Shown: one piece after another, positions 15,853 to 25,558 of the stretch
How positions within the stretch are numbered: the stretch's first letter is position 1
Layout: each line of letters begins with the position of its first letter
Assembly (NCBI GenBank): GCA_963728785.1
Contig: CAVSKV010000002.1
Coordinates: forward strand, 1,054,001-1,118,000
Length of the DNA: 64,000 nucleotides
Direction: 5' to 3'
Origin: JAGWRI01 sp963728785
Lineage (GTDB): Bacteria; Gemmatimonadota; Gemmatimonadetes; Gemmatimonadales; Gemmatimonadaceae
Position numbers and translations under genes: made by a program
The notes under the pieces: generated by a model
Told to the model about the DNA's origin: nothing
Database searches by the model: none
Seen by the model: only the letters and a program-made list of their open reading frames with translations

Positions 15853-18527
15853 GCCCCATGTTCCGCGCACCCAAGCTTCCGCCCGGGGTTCGCCGAGCAT
15901 TCCGGCTGCCGTGGAGCCAGCGCGAGCTACGGCGCGACCTCGATGCCGAGCTGGAGTTACACCTCCAGATGCGCATCGACGAGCTGCGCGCTCGGGGGAT
16001 GAGCGAAGGCGCGGCCCGTGCGGAGGCGCTCCGGCGCCTCGGCGACGAAGCCGACCTCAAGGCGTACTGCCTGCGCGTCGACGACCGGCGCGCGCTCGCC
16101 GACCGGGCGATTCGGGGGTTGCAGGATCTGGCGCAGGACCTGCAGCTCGCCTGGCGACAGGTCCGCCAGCGTCCGGCTTTCACCGTCCTCATCGTGGCCA
16201 CCCTCGCGGTCGGCATCGCTGTCGTCACCGCGACCTTCAGCTTCGTCAATACGGCGCTCTACCGTGCCCTTCCATACCCGCGGGCCGACCGATCCGTCGC
16301 CATCATCGCCACCCCGAACGACTGGCCCGGCAATCTCCCGCCGGCAGCCGTCGAGCGCCTGCGCCACGACACCCGCTCGTTCGCGCGCGTGTCCGCATTC
16401 TACGACGTCGCGGAACGGTTCGAGATGGGCAACCAGGTGCAACCGCTGGTGGGAACGGCCGTTGACACTGGCTTCTTCGCGACGCTCGGCGGCCACCCCG
16501 AACGCGGTCGCTTTCCCACTGCCACCGAGATCGCGCAAGGCAAGCCCTACGCCGTGATCAGCGACCGGCTCTGGCGCGGCGAGTTCAACGCGGATCCGAA
16601 CGTGGCCGGGCGCTCCCTCCGACTCGGACAGAAGCTCTACACGGTGGTCGGCGTCATGCCGCCCCACATCAACTACGGCATGGCCGGTCGTACCGACGTC
16701 TGGGTCCCGCAGCCGCCCGTCGCCGATACCGGTACCTACTATTTCGCCTTCGCCTGGCTCCAGCCGGGGGTAACACTGGCACAGGCACGCGCCGAGGTCG
16801 GCGTGATGAGCGCGCAAATCGTCCGCTCCGACCGCAGCCGCTACCACCGACTCGATCTCTACGTCAATGACGAAATGGTCGTGCGGCGCATGCAGTACCA
16901 GGGCCGGGCGTTGATGCTGTTCTTCGCGGTCGCCGCATGCGTGCTGCTCATCGGTTGTGCCAACGTCACGACGCTCCTGCTCATGCGCGCCACCGAGCGG
17001 CGCCGAGAAATGGCCGTGCGCGCCTCGCTCGGCGCCGGCCGCGCGCGGCTGGTGCGGCAGGGCCTCACCGAGAGTCTTCTCCTCGCCGTGATCGCCGGAG
17101 CTGCCGGCACGGCGCTGTCGCTGGTCTGCATACGCGTGGTGGCCGCCGCCTTTGCGACTGGATTTGGCACCTGGTTCCGGCTCGGCATCGATTCGCACGT
17201 GCTGCTGTTCGTTATCAGTATCTCGGCGGCCGTGGTATTCCTGGTCGGCCTCACCCCCGCACTCGACGGAACGCGCTTCGACATTTCAACCACGCTCAAA
17301 GCCGGCGGTGGGTTCGGGGCGACCTCTGCGCGCACCCTGCACCGGGGCCAGCGCGCCATCGGTGTACAGGTGGCGGTGGCCGTCGCGCTCCTCATCACGA
17401 CCACGCTGCTCGGCGCCAGCTATCGAAACATCGTGACAGCCGACCCCGGGTACCGTCCCGATGGCGTGCTCGCCGTGTGGCTGCAGGCGGACTCCAACGG
17501 AACTGCGGAGGCGCGAACCCTCACCGAGGCGCTCGCCGGTAATGCCGCGGTGCGATCCGTGGCCCGCGTCTATGAGTTTGCGCAATTCCAAGATTCCGCA
17601 GTCAAAGGCGGCTTCCCCGATTCGATCTACCGGACGGATGTTTCCAAGGCGGTGAGCACGAATGGCCCGAGCGGCATCCAGATCCACATCGTGTCGGATC
17701 GCTACTTCTCAACGCTGGGTATCCCGCTGATAGGGGGCCGGATATTCGCCGCCACCGACACCGCGGGCACCCCGCTCGTGGCCGTCGTGAGCGAACATGC
17801 GGCAAAGGTGATGTGGGGTGGGGCCGGCGACGTGGGCCGGACGTTTCGTTTGGGGCGAAACGGTGCGGCGATGACGGTCATCGGGATTGCGGGCGACGTG
17901 CACGACCCCATGGAGACCGGCGTCGGCCTGAGCCTCGCCGGCCACTCCGACGTTTACTTCAGCGACCGGCAGGCGCTGGGACAGTGCTGTCTGTACGACG
18001 TGCTCGTGCGACCGGCAAGCGGCCATGGCGCCGCGATCGCCGCGGTGAACGAGACGATCCGTACCGCGCTCCCCAACGTTGACGGGTTCATGATTAGGCC
18101 CTACATCGACACGGTCAGCGAGGCACCGAAAATCCTTCGCCTCTTCGGCGTCGTGATCGGGACCTGCGCGGCGATCGCGCTCGCGCTCTCGTTGGTCGGC
18201 ATCTACGGCGTCGTCGGTTACAGCGTCACGCAACGCACCCGTGAGATTGGCATCCGCGTTGCGCTTGGCGGCACCATCGCGCAGATCCGGCGGCACGTCA
18301 TGTTGGGGAGCCTTAGATCTGGCGCTGTTGGGCTGGTGGTCGGCGCGTTCCTCGCCTACGGCCTCGCCCGACTGCTCCGGGCATGGATGCTCGGCGTGTC
18401 GCCCACTTCGCCTATGGCCTACCTTGCGGCGTGCGGCCTGTTCGCTGCCGTGGCGTTTGTGGCTGGGTACCTGCCAAGCCGCCGAGCCGCGCGGGTGGAT
18501 CCCATGGAGGCCCTGCGGGCGGAATGA
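15849..18527 (+). CDS. ADOP-family permease, PadR-linked
   Basis: 892 residues from GTG 15849, chosen for GGAG at 15840-15843 and the GTGA overlap with padR; ATG 15858 is an alternative. The N-terminal cytosolic segment (RRDLDAELELHLQMRIDELRARG, then EALRRLGDEADLK) matches the DUF-like helical prefix of long ADOPs. Then follow a first membrane helix, a MacB-like periplasmic domain, middle helices around residues 350-490, a second periplasmic domain, and C-terminal helices ending in AARVDPMEALRAE. There is no ATPase in the neighbourhood. Substrate unknown; MacB relatives export peptides, lipids or drugs. Confidence 0.9.
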   Translation: MSPMFRAPKLPPGVRRAFRLPWSQRELRRDLDAELELHLQMRIDELRARGMSEGAARAEALRRLGDEADLKAYCLRVDDRRALADRAIRGLQDLAQDLQLAWRQVRQRPAFTVLIVATLAVGIAVVTATFSFVNTALYRALPYPRADRSVAIIATPNDWPGNLPPAAVERLRHDTRSFARVSAFYDVAERFEMGNQVQPLVGTAVDTGFFATLGGHPERGRFPTATEIAQGKPYAVISDRLWRGEFNADPNVAGRSLRLGQKLYTVVGVMPPHINYGMAGRTDVWVPQPPVADTGTYYFAFAWLQPGVTLAQARAEVGVMSAQIVRSDRSRYHRLDLYVNDEMVVRRMQYQGRALMLFFAVAACVLLIGCANVTTLLLMRATERRREMAVRASLGAGRARLVRQGLTESLLLAVIAGAAGTALSLVCIRVVAAAFATGFGTWFRLGIDSHVLLFVISISAAVVFLVGLTPALDGTRFDISTTLKAGGGFGATSARTLHRGQRAIGVQVAVAVALLITTTLLGASYRNIVTADPGYRPDGVLAVWLQADSNGTAEARTLTEALAGNAAVRSVARVYEFAQFQDSAVKGGFPDSIYRTDVSKAVSTNGPSGIQIHIVSDRYFSTLGIPLIGGRIFAATDTAGTPLVAVVSEHAAKVMWGGAGDVGRTFRLGRNGAAMTVIGIAGDVHDPMETGVGLSLAGHSDVYFSDRQALGQCCLYDVLVRPASGHGAAIAAVNETIRTALPNVDGFMIRPYIDTVSEAPKILRLFGVVIGTCAAIALALSLVGIYGVVGYSVTQRTREIGIRVALGGTIAQIRRHVMLGSLRSGAVGLVVGAFLAYGLARLLRAWMLGVSPTSPMAYLAACGLFAAVAFVAGYLPSRRAARVDPMEALRAE

Positions 18528-18736
18528 AGGATCGGTGCCCCGAAGGGGACCAACAACTCGCCGCGGACAATCCATCGAACCCAAGCCCAGCGGCTTCTCG
18601 CCGAGAGAGTTCGCTGGTGGGTTTCCAACGAAAATGCAAAAGGGATTGACACCGCGCCGCTTCACGTCAGCTTTGGCCTCCAGCGCTGAACGGGCGCGGT
18701 TCGTCTGCCATTCTGGGTGGCCGTCTGGAGGTCTCC

Positions 18737-20143
18737 ATGAAGAGAATTGCTTTGCTGACTGCGGCTGTGACGATTCTCGGCGCCGCGCCCGCGGCAGCGC
18801 AACCGCAGTCCAACCGATCCGCTTCCGCGGCTGATGCACAGCCGATCGTGCTGCACGCCGCACGGCTCTTCGAAGTGGTGCCGGGCCGGATCATCACCCC
18901 CGGCGAGGTGCTGGTGGAGGGCGGCCGCATCACGGCCGCCGGCACATCGGTGCCGCATCCGGCCGGCGCGAAGGTGATCGACCTCGGCGACCGGACGCTC
19001 ATGCCGGGACTGATCGACGCCCACGTGCACCTCTTCCTCCACCCGGCGCCGCCCTCGGAGGGCATGCAGACGGTGGACGAGTCGGCTCCCGAACGGACGA
19101 TCGAGGCGACGCTGGCCGCGAAGGCCGACCTGATGGCGGGCTTCACCTCCGAGCGCGACATGGGCACTGAAGGCGCGGGCTCGGCGGACGCGGCCGTGCG
19201 CGACGCCATCAACCGAGGGCTCGTTCCCGGGCCGCGGCTCCGAATCAGCGGCATGGCCATCTCGATCCTCGGCGGGCACGAGGACGCGGTCGGATTCAAT
19301 CCGGCCCAACACGTGCTGGGGAATGCCGATTACGCCAACGACGCCGAGCATCTCATCGAGACGATCCGCGAGCAGCACAAGGAAGGGTCGAGCTTCGTGA
19401 AGATCTACGAGACGGGGCCCGACGAGATGGTGCCCGACGGCTCCGCGCCGTGTCTGGGCGACCCGATCTGCGCACAACTTGGGATTGGCGAGCAGGCGGG
19501 CGATCCGCAGTTCTGGGATTTCCATACGCCGTATCAGTACACGGAGGCGCAGCTCCAAGCGGCCGTGGCCGAGGCCGCTCGGCTGAACACCAACGTGGGC
19601 GTGCACTGCCAGGGCGAGCCGGCGGCGCGGTTTGCCGTGGAGGCAGGCGTGGCGTCGATTGACCACGCGACCCAACTCAGCGACGGGACGATGCAGATGA
19701 TGAAGGAGAAGGACATCCCCGCCGTGCCCACGTTTACGATCTTCGAATACTTCGCGGACCACGCGCGCAGCGCGGCCGCAGCGGCGTACGAGCACGCCAT
19801 GCTGGACTACAAGATCCACGAGTTCAAACGCCAGGTGGCGGCGGGAGTCCCGATGGCCGTTGGGTCGGATGTGGGGCCCTTCCCGCACGGGACGCAGGCG
19901 AGGGAATTCGAACTGATGGCGAAGTACGGCATGACGCCGCTAGCCGTGCTCCAGGCCGATTACCTGAACGGTCCGCGCATTCTGACGTGGCAGAACGAAG
20001 TGGGACAACTGAAGCCGGGATATTTTGCGGACGTGATTGCGGTGCTGGGAAATCCGCTGGAGGATATCACGGCGGTAGAGCACGTGCAGTTCGTGATGAA
20101 GGGCGGCGTGGTGTACAAGGGGGAGGGCGCGCAGGCGCCGTGA
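18737..20143 (+). CDS. Secreted metal-dependent amidohydrolase
   Basis: 468 residues. A signal peptide ends near APAAAQ (residue 22). The amidohydrolase fold shows the HVH pair (His96, His98), a candidate carboxylated Lys222 in FVKIYE, His290 (GVHCQGE), His310 (SIDHAT) and Asp378 (GSDVG), which is a complete two-metal site. The sequence resembles imidazolonepropionase-like and Xaa-Pro dipeptidase-type amidohydrolases. Such enzymes hydrolyse C-N bonds in cyclic amides or dipeptides; the exported location suggests a scavenging role. An insert with two Cys (SAPCLGDPIC, about residues 236-245) may form a disulfide. It stands alone, 210 bp after the ADOP gene. Confidence 0.88.
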   Translation: MKRIALLTAAVTILGAAPAAAQPQSNRSASAADAQPIVLHAARLFEVVPGRIITPGEVLVEGGRITAAGTSVPHPAGAKVIDLGDRTLMPGLIDAHVHLFLHPAPPSEGMQTVDESAPERTIEATLAAKADLMAGFTSERDMGTEGAGSADAAVRDAINRGLVPGPRLRISGMAISILGGHEDAVGFNPAQHVLGNADYANDAEHLIETIREQHKEGSSFVKIYETGPDEMVPDGSAPCLGDPICAQLGIGEQAGDPQFWDFHTPYQYTEAQLQAAVAEAARLNTNVGVHCQGEPAARFAVEAGVASIDHATQLSDGTMQMMKEKDIPAVPTFTIFEYFADHARSAAAAAYEHAMLDYKIHEFKRQVAAGVPMAVGSDVGPFPHGTQAREFELMAKYGMTPLAVLQADYLNGPRILTWQNEVGQLKPGYFADVIAVLGNPLEDITAVEHVQFVMKGGVVYKGEGAQAP

Positions 20144-20148
20144 GAACC

Positions 20149-20178
20149 AGAGCGCGCTCGGGCTAGGTCGCGCACTCT
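20149..20178. terminator. Possible bidirectional terminator hairpin
   Basis: AGAGCGCGC at 20149-20157 is nearly complementary to GCGCACTCT at 20170-20178 (one mismatch, a G-U pair on the minus strand) with a 12-base loop. It lies between the convergent amidohydrolase and alpha/beta hydrolase genes. No run of T follows on either side, so this is only a candidate. Confidence 0.35.
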
Positions 20179-20188
20179 CCAGTCAGCG

Positions 20189-21400
20189 TCATTTCACCTT
20201 CCGGAAATCTACCTCGGGCCACGCCGCCGACAGGCCGTGCAGCAGCGGGGAGTCGATGCCTCGCAGGTACCGGTCGAAGAACGCCAGCGTGTAGGCGACG
20301 ATGATCTCGTGTGCGCGACGGGGGGCCATGTCGCCGGGGCTGGTCGGCGCGAAGAGCACGCCATCGGCAAAGTTGCCGTGCTGGGTTCGAGGAATCGTGA
20401 GCTTGAAGCTGTCCCCGGTGGAATGCGCAAACAGCAAGCTGTCGGGCCCGCGGACCAGGCCGGTCAACTCCTTCGATACATCCTCCGCGCCCGGGATCGC
20501 CGGCTGCGCTGACTCATCGCCGTGGTGCATCAACAGCGCCGGGCGCCGCGTCCCTTGTTGCACGACATCGCCGAACAGTTGCCCGTCCTGGTCGACCGCC
20601 GCCTTCACCCGTGGGTCTTCGTAGCTCATCTCCACGGACGTGGCTCCGCCGAAGGACCATCCGAACATCCCGATCCGGCTCAGATCCAGACGGTGCTGCA
20701 GCGGCCCCGGAGCCTCGTTCAAGTGCGGCAGCTGGTCGAGGACGAACTTGGCGTCGGCCGTCCATGTAGGGAACACGTTCCGGCTCAGCCACTCCTGGAT
20801 GGTCCGAACGGCCTCCTGGGGGGTGGCCGCGGGCGGCGGCTGGGTCATGGTGTCGGCATGGAACTCGTATCCATCCGGAAAACGCCTCGTGTCGCTGAAC
20901 CCGGCGTGATCCGATCCCACCACCACGTAGCCGTGGCTGGCCAATTGCTCCGCCTCGAACGTTCCGCCAAAGCGGGCGTTCCCGCCCCCCGGTTCGTACA
21001 GCAGCACGGGAAAGGCTTCTCCCCGTTTCGGTGTGGCCGGCGGCGCGTTGAGTATCGCGTTCGTGCGCAGGTGGTGCCCCATCTCCACCATGTCACGGGG
21101 GACGGCGTCGCCGAATTCGTTCGTATCCAGGACGTAGGGCGCCGTGGCAGCGCCGGGAACGGCCTGCGCTGGATACCAGATGCGCACCATCACGTGGCGC
21201 CGATCCGTGGTGTCCTTCGTAAACGTCTCGCCCCTGGCAGTGTCTACCCACAACGTTTCGCGCATCCCCACCGCGTAGGGGCCCGTGGGCCTCGCGAACG
21301 CGGGGGCCGGTATCTGAACCCTGGTTGGCGTTTGCGCGGTGGCTGCGCGACCTGCGACGAGCAAGAGCGCGAGCCTGCACAGTAACGAAGAGAGAGTCAC
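20189..21400 (-). CDS. Exported alpha/beta hydrolase, platelet-activating-factor acetylhydrolase-like
   Basis: 403 residues from a GTG start, with a signal peptide (LCRLALLLVAGRAATAQ). The nucleophile elbow is GWSFGG with Ser249, preceded by an oxyanion-type segment LLYEPGGGN and followed by AAVDQDGQLFGD, which supplies a likely acid residue, and by a His in PRTQHGNFAD. The arrangement (YPA near residue 77, long N-terminal strand region, GWSFGGATS) resembles the PAF acetylhydrolase II / dienelactone hydrolase group. It probably hydrolyses a small ester outside the cytoplasm; the substrate is unknown. Downstream lies the fragment of a DUF1080 gene. Confidence 0.85.
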   Translation of the reverse strand: MTLSSLLCRLALLLVAGRAATAQTPTRVQIPAPAFARPTGPYAVGMRETLWVDTARGETFTKDTTDRRHVMVRIWYPAQAVPGAATAPYVLDTNEFGDAVPRDMVEMGHHLRTNAILNAPPATPKRGEAFPVLLYEPGGGNARFGGTFEAEQLASHGYVVVGSDHAGFSDTRRFPDGYEFHADTMTQPPPAATPQEAVRTIQEWLSRNVFPTWTADAKFVLDQLPHLNEAPGPLQHRLDLSRIGMFGWSFGGATSVEMSYEDPRVKAAVDQDGQLFGDVVQQGTRRPALLMHHGDESAQPAIPGAEDVSKELTGLVRGPDSLLFAHSTGDSFKLTIPRTQHGNFADGVLFAPTSPGDMAPRRAHEIIVAYTLAFFDRYLRGIDSPLLHGLSAAWPEVDFRKVK

Positions 21401-21430
21401 GGTTGGCCTAACGTAGGGTCCATGTCAGCA

Positions 21431-21490
21431 ACTTGATCGGCTCCGGCCCGGGCGCCTTGTACGATAGCTCGCCGATGTAGAGCGCCGGCC
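21431..21490 (-). pseudogene. Fragment of a DUF1080 gene
   Basis: Read on the minus strand, this segment encodes ALYIGELSYKAPGPEPIKL, which matches TLYIGKPSYKAHGPEPIKL of the intact DUF1080 protein. At DNA level it lines up without gaps with 22151-22210, with about ten differences in 60 bases. Similarity stops on both sides, so only ~20 codons remain of a second copy. It lies downstream of the lipoprotein gene that separates it from the intact gene. Confidence 0.75.
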
Positions 21491-21562
21491 TTCTGCGCGC
21501 TCGTGGACTACGTTCGCGATGCCTAGAGCGTTCCGTGGCGGCGGGGAAGCACGCCGCAGCGC

Positions 21563-22048
21563 TCAGGTCGTCTTCGGATGATAGTGGAGATACCCCGTGC
21601 GCCTGACCGAGGTCGGCACCGACTGGATGCCCGTCTGGACGCAGATAGGATTGCCTTTCGCATCCACGCCCCACACCGTGCAGACGGTACGGTTCACCAC
21701 GACTGAGGTGATCATCGAGTACATCGACTGGTGGAGGGGATCGCGGCGGTCCACCGCGAGGTTGAACGTGGGGCAGTCGAAGTGCATGATCCGGGCGTCA
21801 TTGGGCTCCACCGGCGGAAGGAGCCGGCACGACCCACTTTGCGTGTCCAGGAGCACCGTGTCCCGGAGGAAGCGTATCTCGCCGGCGATTGACGTCCCCG
21901 AGACCGTCCCCTGGGCGGCCACATACTCCGTGAACGTGTAAGTGCCCCGGAGCTGCGCCACCGGCGTTGCGGATTGTGGGACCAGCTGGCACGCCATGAG
22001 CGTTGCCGCCGCGACGACGAGCACCGAACGAGTTCCGTGTTTCAGCAT
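21563..22048 (-). CDS. Putative lipoprotein of unknown function
   Basis: 161 residues with a lipoprotein signal peptide: basic start, hydrophobic core VLVVAAATL, lipobox LMAC with Cys20. The mature part begins with a Gln/Pro/Ser-rich linker, and the remainder looks beta-rich (TYTFTEYVAAQGTVSGTSIAG, then FLRDTVLLDT), with paired Cys (SGSC and FDCP; TVC and PICV) that could form disulfides. I do not recognise a named family. It starts 10 bp after the stop of the DUF1080 gene on the same strand, so the two are probably cotranscribed. Confidence 0.7.
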   Translation of the reverse strand: MLKHGTRSVLVVAAATLMACQLVPQSATPVAQLRGTYTFTEYVAAQGTVSGTSIAGEIRFLRDTVLLDTQSGSCRLLPPVEPNDARIMHFDCPTFNLAVDRRDPLHQSMYSMITSVVVNRTVCTVWGVDAKGNPICVQTGIQSVPTSVRRTGYLHYHPKTT

Positions 22049-22058
22049 GACGCCCTCC

Positions 22059-22862
22059 TCAGGGCATGTGCACCTGCGCCATGTCCGGCAGCACCCGCAC
22101 CCAGATGTTGCGGAAGCTGATCGGCGCGCTCGGGTCTCCGTGCGCCTGCAGCTTGATCGGTTCCGGCCCGTGCGCCTTGTACGACGGCTTGCCGATATAC
22201 AGCGTCGGCCCCAACAGCGTCACGTGGTTCTGCACCAGCACGCCGTTCTGGAATGCGGTCACGTACGCCGGCGTCTTGAGCGAGCCGTCGACGTTGAACG
22301 TCGGCGCCGTCCAGATCACGTCGTACACGTTCCACTCGCCTGGCGGCCGCATGGCGTTCACGAGTGGCGCATACTGCTTGTAGACCGACGCCGCCTGGCC
22401 GTTCACGTACGTGGCGTTGTCGTACGAGTCGAGGATCTGCAACTCGTAGCCGTCGTCGCCCGGACCGGTGGACGCCATGAACAGACCGCTGTTCCCGCGC
22501 GCCTGGCCGGTGCCGGTGATCCCCTTGGGCACGCGCCACTCGAGGTGCAGTTGGTAGTTCGTGAACGACTGCTTCGTCTCTATGTTTCCCGACTTCTTGC
22601 TCACCGTGAGCACGCCGTCGTGCACGTCCCACGCGGCCGGCGTGTGGTCGTCGGCCGACACCCACGCCGACTCGTCGTGTCCGTCGAAGAGCTTGATCGC
22701 GTCGGATGGCGCATCGGGGTCGGTGCGGCCCGGGGTGACGACGGCGGGCACGGGTTTCCAGACCTCCGTGTCTTCCGGACGGGGCTTGGTGTTCTGCGCG
22801 TTCGCCGTCGAAGCGGCTACGCAAACGAGCATCAGGGCGGCAGTGGCGGTGGGCGCCTTCAT
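22059..22862 (-). CDS. Exported DUF1080 protein (3-keto-disaccharide hydrolase / LamG-like domain)
   Basis: 267 residues from ATG 22862, selected because it begins a good signal peptide (ALMLVCVAASTANAQ); the longer frame upstream is not protein-like. The DUF1080 (PF06439) jelly-roll fold is shown by IKLFDGHDESAWVSAD, YQLHLEWRVPKG, GNSGLFMAS, YELQILDSY and PISFRNIWVRVLP. Members bind or cleave sugars, including 3-keto-glucosides. It may act with the exported hydrolases around it. A short piece of a second copy lies about 700 bp downstream. Confidence 0.87.
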   Translation of the reverse strand: MKAPTATAALMLVCVAASTANAQNTKPRPEDTEVWKPVPAVVTPGRTDPDAPSDAIKLFDGHDESAWVSADDHTPAAWDVHDGVLTVSKKSGNIETKQSFTNYQLHLEWRVPKGITGTGQARGNSGLFMASTGPGDDGYELQILDSYDNATYVNGQAASVYKQYAPLVNAMRPPGEWNVYDVIWTAPTFNVDGSLKTPAYVTAFQNGVLVQNHVTLLGPTLYIGKPSYKAHGPEPIKLQAHGDPSAPISFRNIWVRVLPDMAQVHMP

Positions 22863-23087
22863 GACATGAGTCTCCGATGGGATGGCGGGCGCTTCTGGAG
22901 GGGCCCGTTCATCGTGCACCACGCCGTGCTTTGCCGCAACCACCGGGCGCGATTCCGCCGGGGCGTGCCGTTTCCCCGCGAGCGCCCTGGATCTGGTCGA
23001 TCTGGCGCCGCAACCATTCCCCAGATATGCTCGACGAGGCCAAGGGCGCCTTACCCGCCACCGCGCCAACTTCGCACCGGACCCACC

Positions 23088-25538
23088 ATGGACACCTTCC
23101 TTCACGACCTGCGATACGCCATGCGCGGGCTGATCCGGAATACCGGGATGACCGTGGTGGGCGTGCTATGCCTCGGGCTCGGCATCGGCGCTAACGCCGT
23201 GATGTTCGGCGTGGTCGATGCCCTGATGTTCAAGCCGCCGGCGCACGTCGTTCGGCCCGCGGGACTGGTGCGCATTTGCATGACCTATCACAACCCGTCG
23301 GGCGCCTCCGGCGCATCCCCGATCACGGGCTACGGCACGTACGAGGCGTTCCGTGACAACGTCCGCGGATTCAGGGAAGTCGCCGCCTACTGGCCGAACG
23401 AAACGACGATCGGACGCGGCGAGAACGCTCGCCCGCTGGACGCCGTGCTCGTCACGGCTAGCTTCTTCCGCGCCCTGGGCACGCAGCCGGCCCTCGGACG
23501 GTTCTTTGGCCCGGACGAGGACGGCGCTAACGCCCCCAGGACGGTCGTCCTGGGCTATGCGCTCTGGAAGAATCGCTTCAACGGTGACCCTAAAGTGCTC
23601 GACCGGACGGTGACCGTCGGCGCGCAACTCTATACGGTGATCGGAGTGGCACCCGAGGAGTTCACGGGCATCGACCTCAAGGCCGTGGACGCCTGGCTCC
23701 CGATCAGCGCGGCGACCACCATGTTCGCCCCGAATGCTCTGACGCACGACGGCAACTATTGGTTGAGCACGTTCGCGCGATTGCCCGAGGATGCATCGCG
23801 CGCCGCCGTCGAGGCCCAAGCTACGGCGGCGTTCGCCGCCGAACACGCTCAGGAACCTTGGCAGAAGGGAACGCGCGTCGTCTTCGCGCCCCTGGCAGTA
23901 GGCCGCGGACCCGAGATGTCCGCGAACACCAAGGTTTCGCTCTGGCTGGCAGGGGTCTCGCTCATCGTGCTGCTCATCGCCTGCGCCAACGTCGCGAATC
24001 TCCTGCTCGCGCGGGCGGTGGCGCGGTCGCGTGAGGTCGCCGTGCGGCTCTCCCTCGGCGCGGGCCGCTGGCGCATCGCACGGCAGCTGTTGACCGAGAG
24101 CATGGCGCTGGCAGTGCTCGGGATGCTGGCCGCGCTCGTTCTTACGGTGTGGACGTCCGCACTCGTGCGCCGCGTGCTGATTCCGGACGTGCCGTTGCTC
24201 GGCCACGCGATCTCCCTGCGCGTCCTCGCGTTCGCCGCGGTCGCGGCGCTCGGCACCGGGCTGGCATGCGGGCTCGCCCCGGCGTTCGTCACGATGCGGT
24301 CGGATCTCAATGCTGTGCTGAGGGGCCACGCCCGGGGACGCCGGGAGCGGTTCCTCGTGCAGCGCGGGCTGGTCGCCGGCCAGGTGGCGCTCACCGTGAT
24401 GCTGTTGGCCGGTGCTGGCCTGTTCGTGCGGAGCTTGCACAACGTGCGCGGCGTGGACGTCGGGATGGACATCAGTCATACGCTGTACGCCCACGTCGAT
24501 TTCGCCGCGGCGGGCGTGTCGAAGGCAGACGGGCTCGCGCGGTATCACGAGATGCTGGAGCGTGTGCGGGCCATACCCGGCGTGACGCAGGCGAGTATAT
24601 CGATCGGCGAGCCGTTTTGGAGCGGCTGGGGCACGAGCATCATCCCCACCAGCGGTTCGGCGGCGTCCGTGAAGCAGACCCAGATCTCGCCGATGGGACG
24701 GGCCGTGTCGGCGCAGTTCTTCGCGGCGACGGGGCGGCGGTTCGTGGCCGGCCGTTCCTTCATGCCGGCCGAGCATGCCCCGACGTCGCACGCGGTGATC
24801 ATCAATCAAGCGGCGGCCCATTATTACTGGCCGCACGAGAGCGCGCTCGGCGCGTGCATCAAGACGGAAAGGGACAACACGAGTTGCTCGACGATTGTGG
24901 GCGTGGTCGCCGACGGGCCGCAGTACCGGATCACCGCGCCCCACGAACAGGAACTGTACGTTCCCATCGAGACGGAAGAGGGATCGCGGAATGTGCCGCG
25001 GGTGTCCATGATGGAAGTGCGCACGGCCAGCGACCCCCACGCAATGATCGAACCGGTGGGGCACGCGATGCAGTCCGTGGGCGCGGACATCCCGTATCCA
25101 TTGGTCACCCCGCTCACCGACCAGCTCGATCCGCAGTACCGGCCGTGGAAGCTCGGCGCCGATATGTTCAGCGGGTTCGGCCTGCTGGCCCTCGTCCTTG
25201 CCGCTGTCGGACTGTACGGAGTGCTGACGTACGCGGTCGCTCAGCGCACGAGGGAACTCGGCATTCGCGCGGCGCTCGGCGCGCCACGTGGTGCGCTGAT
25301 GCGCACCGTCGTGGTGAGCGGCCTGACGACCGTTGGTGTGGGCGCAGCGATCGGGGTGGCCGGGGCACTGGGGGCCGGACGGTTCATCGCGTCGCTGCTG
25401 TACGGCGTGTCGGCGCGGGACCCATGGTCGCTGGGCGCGGGGGCGGGGCTGCTCATCGTCATCGCGACCGCGGCCACCGTTCTGCCGGCCCGGCGCGCGG
25501 CCCGCGTGGATCCGATGATCGCGCTCCAAGCGGAGTAG
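23088..25538 (+). CDS. ADOP-family permease without PadR partner
   Basis: 816 residues from ATG 23088; the open frame continues upstream but only as antisense of the DUF1080 gene. It starts with the short-form N-terminus FLHDLRYAMRGLIRNTGMTVVGVLCLGLGIGANAVMFGVVDALMF, without the long cytosolic helix. Two MacB-like periplasmic domains alternate with membrane helix groups near residues 280-400 and 690-800, ending in AARVDPMIALQAE. No ATPase is adjacent. It ends 20 bp from the convergent DUF2723 gene. It is the fourth ADOP in this window and, with the one at 9604, lacks a regulator. Confidence 0.9.
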   Translation: MDTFLHDLRYAMRGLIRNTGMTVVGVLCLGLGIGANAVMFGVVDALMFKPPAHVVRPAGLVRICMTYHNPSGASGASPITGYGTYEAFRDNVRGFREVAAYWPNETTIGRGENARPLDAVLVTASFFRALGTQPALGRFFGPDEDGANAPRTVVLGYALWKNRFNGDPKVLDRTVTVGAQLYTVIGVAPEEFTGIDLKAVDAWLPISAATTMFAPNALTHDGNYWLSTFARLPEDASRAAVEAQATAAFAAEHAQEPWQKGTRVVFAPLAVGRGPEMSANTKVSLWLAGVSLIVLLIACANVANLLLARAVARSREVAVRLSLGAGRWRIARQLLTESMALAVLGMLAALVLTVWTSALVRRVLIPDVPLLGHAISLRVLAFAAVAALGTGLACGLAPAFVTMRSDLNAVLRGHARGRRERFLVQRGLVAGQVALTVMLLAGAGLFVRSLHNVRGVDVGMDISHTLYAHVDFAAAGVSKADGLARYHEMLERVRAIPGVTQASISIGEPFWSGWGTSIIPTSGSAASVKQTQISPMGRAVSAQFFAATGRRFVAGRSFMPAEHAPTSHAVIINQAAAHYYWPHESALGACIKTERDNTSCSTIVGVVADGPQYRITAPHEQELYVPIETEEGSRNVPRVSMMEVRTASDPHAMIEPVGHAMQSVGADIPYPLVTPLTDQLDPQYRPWKLGADMFSGFGLLALVLAAVGLYGVLTYAVAQRTRELGIRAALGAPRGALMRTVVVSGLTTVGVGAAIGVAGALGAGRFIASLLYGVSARDPWSLGAGAGLLIVIATAATVLPARRAARVDPMIALQAE

Positions 25539-25558
25539 AGGCCAGCCGCATCCAAGGT

